A DNA stretch of 64,000 nucleotides from an uncultured Geobacteraceae bacterium (GTDB taxonomy: Bacteria; Desulfobacterota; Desulfuromonadia; Geobacterales; Pseudopelobacteraceae). The notes beneath the pieces are model-generated. The model searched no databases, was not told the DNA's origin, and worked only from the letters and a program-made list of their open reading frames with translations. The stretch is taken from positions 62,001 to 126,000 of the forward strand of contig CAJAFV010000036.1 of NCBI GenBank assembly GCA_903939115.1, in the 5' to 3' direction. Positions 1 through 7,830 of the stretch are shown one piece after another. How positions within the stretch are numbered: position 1 is the stretch's first letter; each line of letters begins with the position of its first letter. A program made the position numbers and the translations under genes.

Positions 1-1
1 T

Positions 2-799
2 GCAATTGCCCGCATCTGGCAGGAGCGGAAGCAAACGGGTGCCGACAACCGGTTGTTCCTGTTGCTGTGGGCGGCTGTCATCTTTGTCTTTTTTTCAATA
101 TCCGACTCAAAGCTTATTCCCTATATTCTCCCGGTTTATCCGGCAGTGGCCCTTCTGCTTGGATCCACCTTTGCTTCTACCTTTGATCGTGGTTTTTCTT
201 CTCTGAAAATACCGGCACTGCTTCTATCGGCGGTAACTATTATTCTCGGCGTGGGCTGCTTAGCCTATCCATATCTGGTGAAAGATCCTAAAATATCAGC
301 AGGGGGTGGAGTAATTATGGGTGGACTCTTTTTCGCTCTTGGCGTAGTTGCCTTGCTCAATACGATTAGGAGCAAAACAGCACCGCTCTTCGCCGGTTTG
401 GCAATCATGGCTCTTCTGGTTGGCATCTTTGCTCCGCCAACTATTTATGCCAGAATGGCGAAGGACAGGTCTGCTCGAGAACTGGCACTGCTGGTCAAGG
501 AAAAAGCTGACAAAAATGCGATAGTCGCCGTATTTGATTACGAACAGGGGTTGCCGTTTTATGCCTGCCGCCGGGTTGTCGTTGTCGGTGGTCGCAATGA
601 ACTGGAATTCGGTAGCCGTCAGGGGGATCAATCCGCCTGGTTCATCGAACAGGAGAAGTATGCGCAACTTTGGGCTGGCCCTGCTCAGGTTTTTACACTC
701 ATAAATCTGGATGAATTAGAAAATTTTGAAAAAAATAGTAATCCGCCACTGATCCTTCTGGGTAAAAGTGGCCGCAGGGCGCTCATTACGAACCGCTGA
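2..799 (+). CDS. arnT: ArnT-type lipid A aminoarabinose transferase, C-terminal part (cut by window edge)
   Basis: The reading frame is open from the first codons of the window, so this is the C-terminal part (about 265 residues) of a longer GT39/PMT-family membrane glycosyltransferase. ArnT moves 4-amino-4-deoxy-L-arabinose from undecaprenyl phosphate to lipid A in the outer leaflet of the inner membrane. What is seen: a segment reading SDSKLIPYILPVYPAVALLL, the typical 'SK(G)KLPTYILP' region of ArnT-like proteins, several further hydrophobic helices, and a soluble C-terminal domain from about 160 residues before the stop. It lies 61 bp upstream of arnB in the same direction, which supports ArnT over other PMT family members. 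The TTG at 53 is internal, not the start. The N-terminal catalytic loop with the metal-binding Asp/Glu is outside the window. Confidence 0.8.
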   Translation, partial: AIARIWQERKQTGADNRLFLLLWAAVIFVFFSISDSKLIPYILPVYPAVALLLGSTFASTFDRGFSSLKIPALLLSAVTIILGVGCLAYPYLVKDPKISAGGGVIMGGLFFALGVVALLNTIRSKTAPLFAGLAIMALLVGIFAPPTIYARMAKDRSARELALLVKEKADKNAIVAVFDYEQGLPFYACRRVVVVGGRNELEFGSRQGDQSAWFIEQEKYAQLWAGPAQVFTLINLDELENFEKNSNPPLILLGKSGRRALITNR

Positions 800-860
800 T
801 CTGCTCAGCAGTTTTGCGTTAGCTCTGAAATAACCGATACAATTTATTAAGGAGGATATA

Positions 861-2024
861 ATGCGTAGTGAGTTTCTCCCGTTTTCAACCCCCACAATTG
901 AAGAAGCAGAGATCAATGAGGTGGTTGATTGTCTCCGTTCCGGCTGGATTACAACCGGTCCAAAGGTCAAGCGTTTCGAGGAGGCGTTCGGTGCATATGT
1001 TGGCGCTCCTTTTGCCGTGCCGCTCAGCTCGGCGACCGCGGGGTTACATCTTACCCTGCTGGCGCTGAAAATACAGGAGGGGGACGAGATCATCACCACG
1101 CCGATGACCTTTGTCTCCACCGTCAGTATGATTGTGCTCTGCGGAGGCACCCCGGTGTTTGCAGACATCGAGCCCGGCACGCTGAACATCGATGCCACAA
1201 AGATCCGTGAGAAGATATCCTCCCGGACCAGGGCCATCATCCCGGTTCATTTTGCCGGCCAATCATGCGACATGGACCCGATTTTTTCCCTTGCTACTGA
1301 ATTCGGCCTGACCGTGATCGAGGATGCCGCTCATGCCGCCGGCAGTGAGTATAAGGGACAACGCATCGGTTCATTGGATAGTATTTCCATCTTCTCCTTC
1401 CACCCCAATAAGAACATTACCACCGGCGAAGGGGGGATGGTCTGCACCCGTGACGAGGCGCTGGCCGAAGAGGTATCGCTGCTTAAATTTCACGGTATGA
1501 ACCGCGAAGCGTGGAAACGCTTTGCCGCAAGCGGTACTCCCAACTACGACATTGTTCTTCCCGGTTTCAAGTACAACATGATGGATATCCAGGCAGCGCT
1601 GGGAATCCATCAGCTGCCGAAGCTGGATGGCTTCATCAACAAGCGTCAGGAAATTGCTGAATTCTATTCCCATGCATTCGCCGACCTGCCGGAACTGGCT
1701 CTGCCGACTTACGCACCTTTTGTGCAGCGACATGCGTGGCATCTCTACACGCCACTCGTGAGAATCGAGAAGCTGACCATTGATCGCGATCAGTTCATGA
1801 CGGCCCTGAAACAGGAAAATATCGGTACCGGCCTCCACTATAAGGCTGTCCATCACCATACCTGGTACAAAGAGAACCTGCCGCAGCCCGAGGGATCTCT
1901 CTCCAATGCCGATTACGCCTCGGATCGGATTCTCTCATTGCCGCTTTTTCCGAAAATGACTCTGGACGATGCCAGCGATGTCGTTGAGGCAGTAAAAAGA
2001 GTCATCACAAGGTGCAGGAAATGA
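861..2024 (+). CDS. arnB: UDP-4-amino-4-deoxy-L-arabinose--oxoglutarate aminotransferase
   Basis: A 387-residue PLP enzyme of the DegT/DnrJ/EryC1/StrS family. ArnB transaminates UDP-4-keto-pentose to UDP-Ara4N with glutamate as amino donor in the cytoplasm. The Schiff-base lysine is K184 in the motif HPNKNITTGEGG, and the PLP-contacting VIEDAAHA segment lies at about 152-159. Length fits the family (about 380). The start ATG has a strong ribosome site, AAGGAGG, 7 bases upstream. It is the second gene of the arn cluster and its end overlaps arnC by 13 bases. Sister enzymes act on other nucleotide sugars, and the choice of ArnB rests on the neighbouring arnC, ArnA-like and arnD genes. Confidence 0.9.
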   Translation: MRSEFLPFSTPTIEEAEINEVVDCLRSGWITTGPKVKRFEEAFGAYVGAPFAVPLSSATAGLHLTLLALKIQEGDEIITTPMTFVSTVSMIVLCGGTPVFADIEPGTLNIDATKIREKISSRTRAIIPVHFAGQSCDMDPIFSLATEFGLTVIEDAAHAAGSEYKGQRIGSLDSISIFSFHPNKNITTGEGGMVCTRDEALAEEVSLLKFHGMNREAWKRFAASGTPNYDIVLPGFKYNMMDIQAALGIHQLPKLDGFINKRQEIAEFYSHAFADLPELALPTYAPFVQRHAWHLYTPLVRIEKLTIDRDQFMTALKQENIGTGLHYKAVHHHTWYKENLPQPEGSLSNADYASDRILSLPLFPKMTLDDASDVVEAVKRVITRCRK

Positions 2025-2956
2025 TACCGTATCTCTCAATTGTCATCCCGGTCTATAACGAGGAGCCGAATATCCAGCGCCTGTTCGATCGTCTCTACCC
2101 GGTAATGAAGGGGATTGGCAAACCATTCGAAATTATCTTTACCGATGACGGCAGTCGCGATCGTTCACTGGAGTTGCTTAAGGGGCTGGCAGCTGCATAT
2201 CCAGAAGTACGTGTGGTAGAGTTTAACGGCAACTTTGGCCAGCATATGGCAATCATGGCCGCTTTTGAGATCAGTCGTGGCGAAATTGTTATCACTCTGG
2301 ACGCAGATCTGCAGAATCCGCCGGAGGAAATTCCTAAACTTATATCCGCAATGGAGCAGGGACACGATGTTGTCGGGAGTATCCGCCAGCACCGGCAGGA
2401 CTCTTTTTTCCGCAAGACCGCCTCACAGCTGGTCAATATCACCACCCGCAAAATGACCGGCATGAAGATGAGCGACTACGGATGCATGTTGCGTGCCTAT
2501 CATCGGAATGTGGTTGACAACATCAATCGTTGTGGTGAACAGACCACCTTTATTCCCGCCCTGGCGCAGACCTTTGCCGCCAACCCGGGAGAGGTGGAAG
2601 TAGCACATGCCGAGCGGCTCGAAGGTGAGAGCAAGTACTCGTTCTACAGCCTGATTCGACTCAACTTTGACCTGATGACCGGTTTCTCTGTGGTGCCGCT
2701 CCAACTCTTTGCCCTGATGGGAATATTGACCTCTCTCTTCGCTGTCGCCTTTGCCATTTTCCTGCTGGTACGGCGATTCATAGTCGGTTCCGAGGTGGAA
2801 GGGGTCTTCACCCTGTTTGCCATCCTCTTTTTCTTCCTCGGTATCACCATCTTCGGCATCGGCATTGTGGGCGAGTACGTGGGGCGAATCTACCAGGAGG
2901 TGCGTAGTCGACCTCGTTTTGTAATTCGCAGAGTGCATGGGGCTGACAATGACTGA
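2012..2956 (+). CDS. arnC: Undecaprenyl-phosphate 4-deoxy-4-formamido-L-arabinose transferase
   Basis: A 314-residue family 2 glycosyltransferase with an N-terminal catalytic domain (SIVIPVYNEEPNI at the start, DXD-like DADLQNPPEEIP near residue 95) and two strong membrane helices near residues 230-290. ArnC attaches formylated Ara4N to undecaprenyl phosphate at the inner membrane. Length and domain order match ArnC/DPM1-like enzymes with two C-terminal helices. Start MQEMIP overlaps the end of arnB, and M4 is an alternative start. Other prenyl-phosphate glycosyltransferases such as GtrB share this layout, so the assignment leans on the surrounding arn genes. Confidence 0.88.
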   Translation: MQEMIPYLSIVIPVYNEEPNIQRLFDRLYPVMKGIGKPFEIIFTDDGSRDRSLELLKGLAAAYPEVRVVEFNGNFGQHMAIMAAFEISRGEIVITLDADLQNPPEEIPKLISAMEQGHDVVGSIRQHRQDSFFRKTASQLVNITTRKMTGMKMSDYGCMLRAYHRNVVDNINRCGEQTTFIPALAQTFAANPGEVEVAHAERLEGESKYSFYSLIRLNFDLMTGFSVVPLQLFALMGILTSLFAVAFAIFLLVRRFIVGSEVEGVFTLFAILFFFLGITIFGIGIVGEYVGRIYQEVRSRPRFVIRRVHGADND

Positions 2957-3860
2957 TAGAGTTGTCGTATGCGCCTATCATAATGTCGGGTATCGCTGTC
3001 TGGAGGAACTGCTTCGTCAAGGAGCGGACATCCGGCTTGTCTTTACCCATGAGGATTCCCCGACGGAAGAGATCTGGTTCCAGTCGGTGCGTGAATTAGC
3101 AGAACAGCATGGTATCCCGTATGTAACCTCGGAAATAAATGAACCGGAAAATATGGCGCGCGTTCGGGAAATTGCTCCTGATTTCCTGCTTTCTTTTTAC
3201 TACCGAAACATGATCAAACCGGAGGTTCTGGCTCTGGCATCCAGAGGGGCATTAAACCTGCACGGCTCTTATCTCCCCAGGTACCGTGGCCGGGTTCCGG
3301 TAAACTGGGCAGTGATCAACGGTGAGACAGAAACAGGCGCAACCCTTCACTATATGGTCGCCAAGCCGGATGCCGGCGATATTGTCGATCAAGAAAAAGT
3401 TGCAATAGCATTTACTGACACCGCCTTCGATGTTTTTAATAATCTGACCGAAGCGGCGGTTGGCGTAATCAGCCGCGCATGGCCGCAGCTGCTTGGCGGT
3501 ACAGCGCCCCGCATTTCCATGGATCTGCACCAGGGCAGCTATTTTGGTGGCCGCAAACCGGCTGACGGCAAAATAGAGTGGACGAAAAGTGCGGTACAGA
3601 CATACAACCTGATTCGAGGCGTCACCCACCCGTACCCGGGGGCATTTACAGAGCTTGATGGGAAGCGGGTAGTTATCTGGCAGGCCTGGCCAGTTTCAGG
3701 GGTCGGCGCACCGGCCCGAATTATTTCCACTGACCCGCTACTGGTCGGCACTGGCGACGGATTATTAGAGATTCGCGTGCTGCAGATGGAAGGCGAATCG
3801 GAAGTATCTGCTGCTACTTTTGTAGATAAAATATCAGGAACAACGGCATATTTTACATAA
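2949..3860 (+). CDS. arnA: UDP-Ara4N formyltransferase (stand-alone ArnA N-terminal domain)
   Basis: A 303-residue protein matching only the N-terminal formyltransferase half of enterobacterial ArnA. It transfers formyl from 10-formyl-THF to UDP-Ara4N, making the substrate of ArnC. Seen: FSFYYRNMI and the formyltransferase signature LNLHGSYLPRYRGRVP with the catalytic His (HG), followed by a C-terminal OB-like domain (ISTDPLLVGTGDG). The ATG at 2949 lies inside the end of arnC (8-base overlap). An ATG 12 bases earlier is possible but would add four residues not seen in relatives. In E. coli this domain is fused to the oxidative decarboxylase, whereas here the two activities are in consecutive genes. 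Confidence 0.88.
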   Translation: MTDRVVVCAYHNVGYRCLEELLRQGADIRLVFTHEDSPTEEIWFQSVRELAEQHGIPYVTSEINEPENMARVREIAPDFLLSFYYRNMIKPEVLALASRGALNLHGSYLPRYRGRVPVNWAVINGETETGATLHYMVAKPDAGDIVDQEKVAIAFTDTAFDVFNNLTEAAVGVISRAWPQLLGGTAPRISMDLHQGSYFGGRKPADGKIEWTKSAVQTYNLIRGVTHPYPGAFTELDGKRVVIWQAWPVSGVGAPARIISTDPLLVGTGDGLLEIRVLQMEGESEVSAATFVDKISGTTAYFT

Positions 3861-3901
3861 CAATACCAACTTATCAGTCCAGTCCAAAGGAGAACAGTTC
3901 A

Positions 3902-4942
3902 ATGAAAGTATTAATCCTGGGTGTCAACGGGTTCATCGGTAACGCCCTTACTCACCGTATTCTGACCACCACCGACTGGGAAGTCTACGGTCTTGACATG
4001 GCCTGCGACAAACTGGAACGTTCAATTGGCGATGCCCGCTTCCACTTTCTGGAAGGTGATATCACCATCAACAAGGAGTGGATCGAGTACAACATTAAAA
4101 AATGTGATGTTGTACTGCCGCTCGTGGCTATCGCCACTCCGGTTACCTATGTCAAGGATCCACTGCGGGTTTTTGAACTCGATTTCGAGGAGAATCTGAA
4201 GATTGTCCGATTGTGCGCAAAGTACAAGAAACGGGTCATCTTTCCTTCTACTTCAGAAGTGTACGGCATGAGTCCGGATCGGGAATTTGACGAGGAAACC
4301 TCGCCATTGATGCTCGGCCCCATCAACAAGGAACGTTGGATCTACTCCTGTGCCAAACAGATGCTGGACAGGGTGATTTATGCCTATGGCAACCATGAGG
4401 GGTTGGAATATACTCTGTTCCGCCCCTTCAACTGGATCGGCCCCAAACTTGACAGCATAAGCACCGCAAAGGAAGGGAGCTCCAGGGTTCTTACCCAGTT
4501 CCTTTATAACATTCTGGCGGGCGAGCCTATCCAGTTAGTAGACGGAGGTGATCAGCGTCGTTCCTTCACCTTTGTGGAAGATGGCATCGATTGCCTGATG
4601 AAGATTATAGCCAATAAAAACGGCTGCGCCAGCGGCGGTATTTTTAATATCGGCAACCCGAATAACGACCTGTCGGTCAGAGAACTTGCCGAGAAATTGA
4701 TTGCCTTGGTCAAGGAGTATCCGGCGTATCGGGAAAAAGCCGAGAACTGCCGGTTAATAGAGGTAACTTCTGGTGATTTCTACGGCAAGGGATATCAGGA
4801 TATGTTGACGCGGGTCCCATCGGTAAAAAATGCTAAAGAAAAACTCGGCTGGGAGCCCAAAACAACTGTTGACGATGCTCTGCGTGCAACACTGAATTTC
4901 TATCTGGTTGAAGATCGGGAGAAAATCGAGCACCTGCTGTGA
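3902..4942 (+). CDS. arnA: UDP-glucuronate oxidative decarboxylase (stand-alone ArnA C-terminal domain)
   Basis: A 346-residue extended short-chain dehydrogenase matching the C-terminal half of ArnA, which oxidises and decarboxylates UDP-GlcA to UDP-4-keto-arabinose with NAD+. Seen: the Rossmann glycine motif GVNGFIG at 8-14, the Ser/Thr of PSTSEVYG, the catalytic Tyr-Lys pair in YSCAKQ, and RRSFTFVEDG, the ArnA-type arginine region. It sits 41 bp after the formyltransferase gene with an AAAGGAG ribosome site. It could in principle be a UDP-xylose synthase, but the closeness to ArnA and the context favour the Ara4N route. This is the first committed step of the pathway. Confidence 0.88.
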   Translation: MKVLILGVNGFIGNALTHRILTTTDWEVYGLDMACDKLERSIGDARFHFLEGDITINKEWIEYNIKKCDVVLPLVAIATPVTYVKDPLRVFELDFEENLKIVRLCAKYKKRVIFPSTSEVYGMSPDREFDEETSPLMLGPINKERWIYSCAKQMLDRVIYAYGNHEGLEYTLFRPFNWIGPKLDSISTAKEGSSRVLTQFLYNILAGEPIQLVDGGDQRRSFTFVEDGIDCLMKIIANKNGCASGGIFNIGNPNNDLSVRELAEKLIALVKEYPAYREKAENCRLIEVTSGDFYGKGYQDMLTRVPSVKNAKEKLGWEPKTTVDDALRATLNFYLVEDREKIEHLL

Positions 4943-4970
4943 CAGGATCTGACACACTCAATCTCTGTTA

Positions 4971-5885
4971 ATGACAGATATGATACCCACAATTGCTTTA
5001 AAGATTGACGTCGATACCTTTGTCGGTACTCGCGACGGTGTCCCAAACCTGTTGCGTATTCTGCAGCAGTTCGGGATACGGGGGACTTTTTACTTTTCCC
5101 TTGGCCCTGACAATTCGGGAAAGGCGATCAGGCGGATTTTTCATAAGGGTTTTCTCAGTAAGATGCTCCGCACCCGTGCTCCTTCCATGTATGGAGTGCG
5201 AACATTATTGTATGGGACGCTGCTGCCGCCGCCACTGATCGGCGCAGGGCTTCCGGATGTTATGCGTAGCGTTCAGCAGGCCGGGCACGAGGTCGGCATC
5301 CATTGCTGGGACCATGTAAAATGGCACGATTATCTGTCCCGGTTTCCGAAACAGACCACTTTACGCGAGCTCGATCAGGCTCATACTATGTTCGAAAAAA
5401 TCTTTGGCAGCCGTGCCCGAACCACCGCCGCACCCGGTTGGACGGTCTCGTCCGATTCCCTTGAAATTCAGGACAGCATGGGACTCAGCCACTGCAGTGA
5501 CGCCAGAGGGACAGCTCCATTTTTTCCGGTAATTGCCGGACGACGATTCTCGACCCTGCAGATACCTTCAACCTGGCCTACTATGGATGAACTTCTCGGC
5601 GAAAACAGCATCACCCTCACGACAATTAACGATCAGTATCTTCAACTCCTGAAACCGGGGCTCAACGTCCACACCATTCATGCTGAACTTGAAGGGAATG
5701 CCCTGAGCGCCACTTTTGTAGAACTGCTGAAACGGCTTGCCGAACGAAACGTTCGCTTCGTCACTCTTGCTGAAGTTGCTGATGAGTTCGGTGCGAATGC
5801 ACCAAATTGTGAACTCAGGATGGAATATATTGAAGGGCGCGCTATGCCGGTAGCAATTCAAGGATGTACGGTCGAGGGTGCGTAA
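4971..5885 (+). CDS. arnD: 4-deoxy-4-formamido-L-arabinose-phosphoundecaprenol deformylase
   Basis: A 304-residue polysaccharide-deacetylase-like protein. ArnD removes the formyl group from undecaprenyl-phosphate-Ara4FN so that ArnT can use it. The N-terminus LKIDVDTFVGTRDGVP is nearly identical in pattern to E. coli ArnD and supplies the first metal-binding Asp. GHEVGIHCWDH supplies the His ligands, and YTIHAE-like VHTIHAELEGNA near residue 228 matches the ArnD C-terminal half. Length matches (about 300). It completes the set arnT-B-C-A-A-D. The downstream flippase subunits arnE/arnF are not present here, and the next gene (yicC) belongs to a different function. Confidence 0.9.
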   Translation: MTDMIPTIALKIDVDTFVGTRDGVPNLLRILQQFGIRGTFYFSLGPDNSGKAIRRIFHKGFLSKMLRTRAPSMYGVRTLLYGTLLPPPLIGAGLPDVMRSVQQAGHEVGIHCWDHVKWHDYLSRFPKQTTLRELDQAHTMFEKIFGSRARTTAAPGWTVSSDSLEIQDSMGLSHCSDARGTAPFFPVIAGRRFSTLQIPSTWPTMDELLGENSITLTTINDQYLQLLKPGLNVHTIHAELEGNALSATFVELLKRLAERNVRFVTLAEVADEFGANAPNCELRMEYIEGRAMPVAIQGCTVEGA

Positions 5886-5930
5886 TTTTTGGCAATTTTA
5901 TCTGAATGAAAAATAGTGGAGGTAATTCCA

Positions 5931-6809
5931 GTGCTCAAAAGTATGACCGGATATGGCAAAGGGGAAACACCCACTCCGCACGGCTCTTTTATCGTTGAAA
6001 TACGCTCCGTCAACCATCGCTATGGTGAAATTTCCGTGCGACTGCCACGATCATTTTATGCGTTTGAAAACGATATAAAACGCCTGGCTTCCTCTCTCCT
6101 CAAACGGGGAAAAATTGATATTTCTGTGCAGTGGGATGAAACTACCTCCGCCAATGCGGTGCCGCAACTGGATATGGCTGTTGCACGGGGATATTATGAA
6201 GCTTATTCCCGTTTGGCAAAAGAGCTCAACCTGCCGCAGGATGCAGACCCGTCGTACATTATGTCACTCAAAGGTGTGATGAAAGAGCTGGCTGTTTCTC
6301 TGGATGAAACTGAATTACAGCCGCAGCTATTGACTGCTGTACAGAGCGCTGTTACTGCACTGGAAGGGATGCGCAACCGGGAGGGAGAGGCGCTTGCCGA
6401 CGATCTTAAAGCCAGGAGAAAACAGATTGCCGAGTGGTCGGCGCAGATCGGTGAGCGGACGCCTCAGATGGTGATTGAATACCGCCAGAAACTGAAGGGA
6501 CGTCTGGATCAGCTTCTTGACGGAATAGACATGGATGAAAACCGCTTGTCCCAGGAAGTTGCGCTGCTTGCTGACCGTTGCGATATCACGGAAGAACTGG
6601 TACGGCTTGCGAGCCACTTCAGCCAGTTTGACGAGGCACTGGGCAGTTCAGATCCGGTGGGAAGAAAACTGGATTTTCTAATGCAGGAGATGAACCGGGA
6701 GGTCAATACAATTGGTTCAAAGTCAAATGATGCCGGTATTACGAATCTGGTTATTCAGATTAAGGCAGAAATGGAAAAAATGCGTGAACAGGTGCAGAAT
6801 GTGGAGTAA
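5931..6809 (+). CDS. yicC: YicC family endoribonuclease
   Basis: A 292-residue YicC/YloC-like protein; E. coli YicC is reported to be an endoribonuclease. The N-terminus LKSMTGYGKGE and the C-terminal QEMNREVNTIGSKSND segment are family hallmarks. I chose the GTG at 5931 because TGGAGGT lies 7 bases upstream and the protein then begins right at the conserved SMTGYG motif; a GTG at 5916 would add five unusual residues. It starts a yicC-gmk-rpoZ-rel group that is syntenic in many proteobacteria. The 58-bp gap to gmk has no terminator, so co-transcription is likely. Confidence 0.9.
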   Translation: MLKSMTGYGKGETPTPHGSFIVEIRSVNHRYGEISVRLPRSFYAFENDIKRLASSLLKRGKIDISVQWDETTSANAVPQLDMAVARGYYEAYSRLAKELNLPQDADPSYIMSLKGVMKELAVSLDETELQPQLLTAVQSAVTALEGMRNREGEALADDLKARRKQIAEWSAQIGERTPQMVIEYRQKLKGRLDQLLDGIDMDENRLSQEVALLADRCDITEELVRLASHFSQFDEALGSSDPVGRKLDFLMQEMNREVNTIGSKSNDAGITNLVIQIKAEMEKMREQVQNVE

Positions 6810-6867
6810 TATTGTCGCCGGTTGCAGCTTTATCTTCAGTAAGTGCACTTATTAAAAGGTACATCCA

Positions 6868-7476
6868 ATGAAACGTGAAGGCTTGATTCTGATTCTTTCG
6901 GCTCCGTCCGGTGCCGGGAAAACGTCCCTCTGTCGCGAATTGTTTAAAATATTTCCCGATATGAAGGAATCCGTCAGTTATACGACCCGTACTCCCCGTG
7001 TAGGGGAGGTTGAAGGTGAAGCGTACCATTTCGTTTCCCATGCTGAATTTGAGCGCATGGTTAAAGAGGACGCCTTTGCCGAGTGGGCCTTAGTTCACGG
7101 CAATATGTACGGTACCGCCCTGCGTACTCTTGTAGAAGCGCGGAAAAGCGGCATCGACCTTGTTCTGGATATTGACTGTCAGGGTGCTTTACGACTTAAA
7201 GAGCTGTTTGATGGCGGAGTGTATGTCTTTATCATGCCTCCCAGCATGGACGAACTCCGCCACCGCCTTGAACATCGCTCTACTGATGTTCAGGAAGTCA
7301 TTGAACGCCGGATTTCGCGTGCTGCCGAGGAGATCAAGGAAGCGCGATGGTACGATTATATAATCATTAACGATGACTTTGAAGTAGCGTGCCAGGAATT
7401 AGCGTCAATAGTGACTGCTCATCGTCGTAAAACCTTCAGAATGATGGAACAAGTTGGAAAACTGTTTGATATCTGA
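6868..7476 (+). CDS. gmk: Guanylate kinase
   Basis: A 202-residue GMP kinase (ATP + GMP to ADP + GDP), the standard length. The P-loop SAPSGAGKTSL is at about residues 11-21, the GMP-binding SYTTRTPRVGEVEG follows at 39-52, and the lid region RRISRAAEEI is at about 148. It works in the cytoplasm, supplying GDP/GTP and so the substrate for the Rel enzyme encoded just downstream. It lies between yicC and rpoZ, as in many bacteria. Confidence 0.96.
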   Translation: MKREGLILILSAPSGAGKTSLCRELFKIFPDMKESVSYTTRTPRVGEVEGEAYHFVSHAEFERMVKEDAFAEWALVHGNMYGTALRTLVEARKSGIDLVLDIDCQGALRLKELFDGGVYVFIMPPSMDELRHRLEHRSTDVQEVIERRISRAAEEIKEARWYDYIIINDDFEVACQELASIVTAHRRKTFRMMEQVGKLFDI

Positions 7477-7529
7477 GCCGAATTAGAGTACAAAGACAAT
7501 TCATCTAAAGTTGCAGGAAGGAGTAGGAT

Positions 7530-7733
7530 ATGGCTCGAGTTACCGTTGAAGATTGTCTGGAAAAAGTTGAAAACAGATTCCAGCTCGTAATACTAGCTGC
7601 AAAGCGGGTAAAGCAGCTCTATAAAGGGGCACAACCGTTGACTGAATCAAAAAACCGTCAAGTTGTTACCGCTCTTCGTGAAATTGCTGCCGGTAAAATC
7701 ACATGCGAAGTTTCAAAAAAACAACGCGCATAA
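7530..7733 (+). CDS. rpoZ: DNA-directed RNA polymerase omega subunit
   Basis: A 67-residue protein with the omega pattern [20 protein letters not shown] and residues that clamp the beta-prime subunit. Omega helps RNA polymerase assembly and, in proteobacteria, forms part of a ppGpp-binding site, which makes its place before the rel gene meaningful. The ribosome site AGGAGTAGG lies just upstream of the ATG. It is followed after 11 bases by a strong intrinsic terminator. Confidence 0.95.
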   Translation: MARVTVEDCLEKVENRFQLVILAAKRVKQLYKGAQPLTESKNRQVVTALREIAAGKITCEVSKKQRA

Positions 7734-7744
7734 CCTGCCACCTC

Positions 7745-7780
7745 GGGTGAAGCCGGATTCCCCGGTTTCACCCTTTTTTT
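7745..7780 (+). terminator. Intrinsic terminator after rpoZ
   Basis: A 12-bp stem (GGGTGAAGCCGG pairing with CCGGTTTCACCC, one G-U pair) with a 5-base loop, followed by seven Ts. It separates the yicC-gmk-rpoZ transcript from rel, although partial read-through is possible. Confidence 0.9.
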
Positions 7781-7830
7781 ATCCACTTTCCACACATTCC
7801 CATTATTTTATTACAGGCGACGAATAACGT

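Noticed and set aside
800-860. PmrA/PhoP-type operator before arnB
   Set aside because: No direct repeat of the PmrA-box type is visible in this short gap; the operon promoter is likely outside the window.
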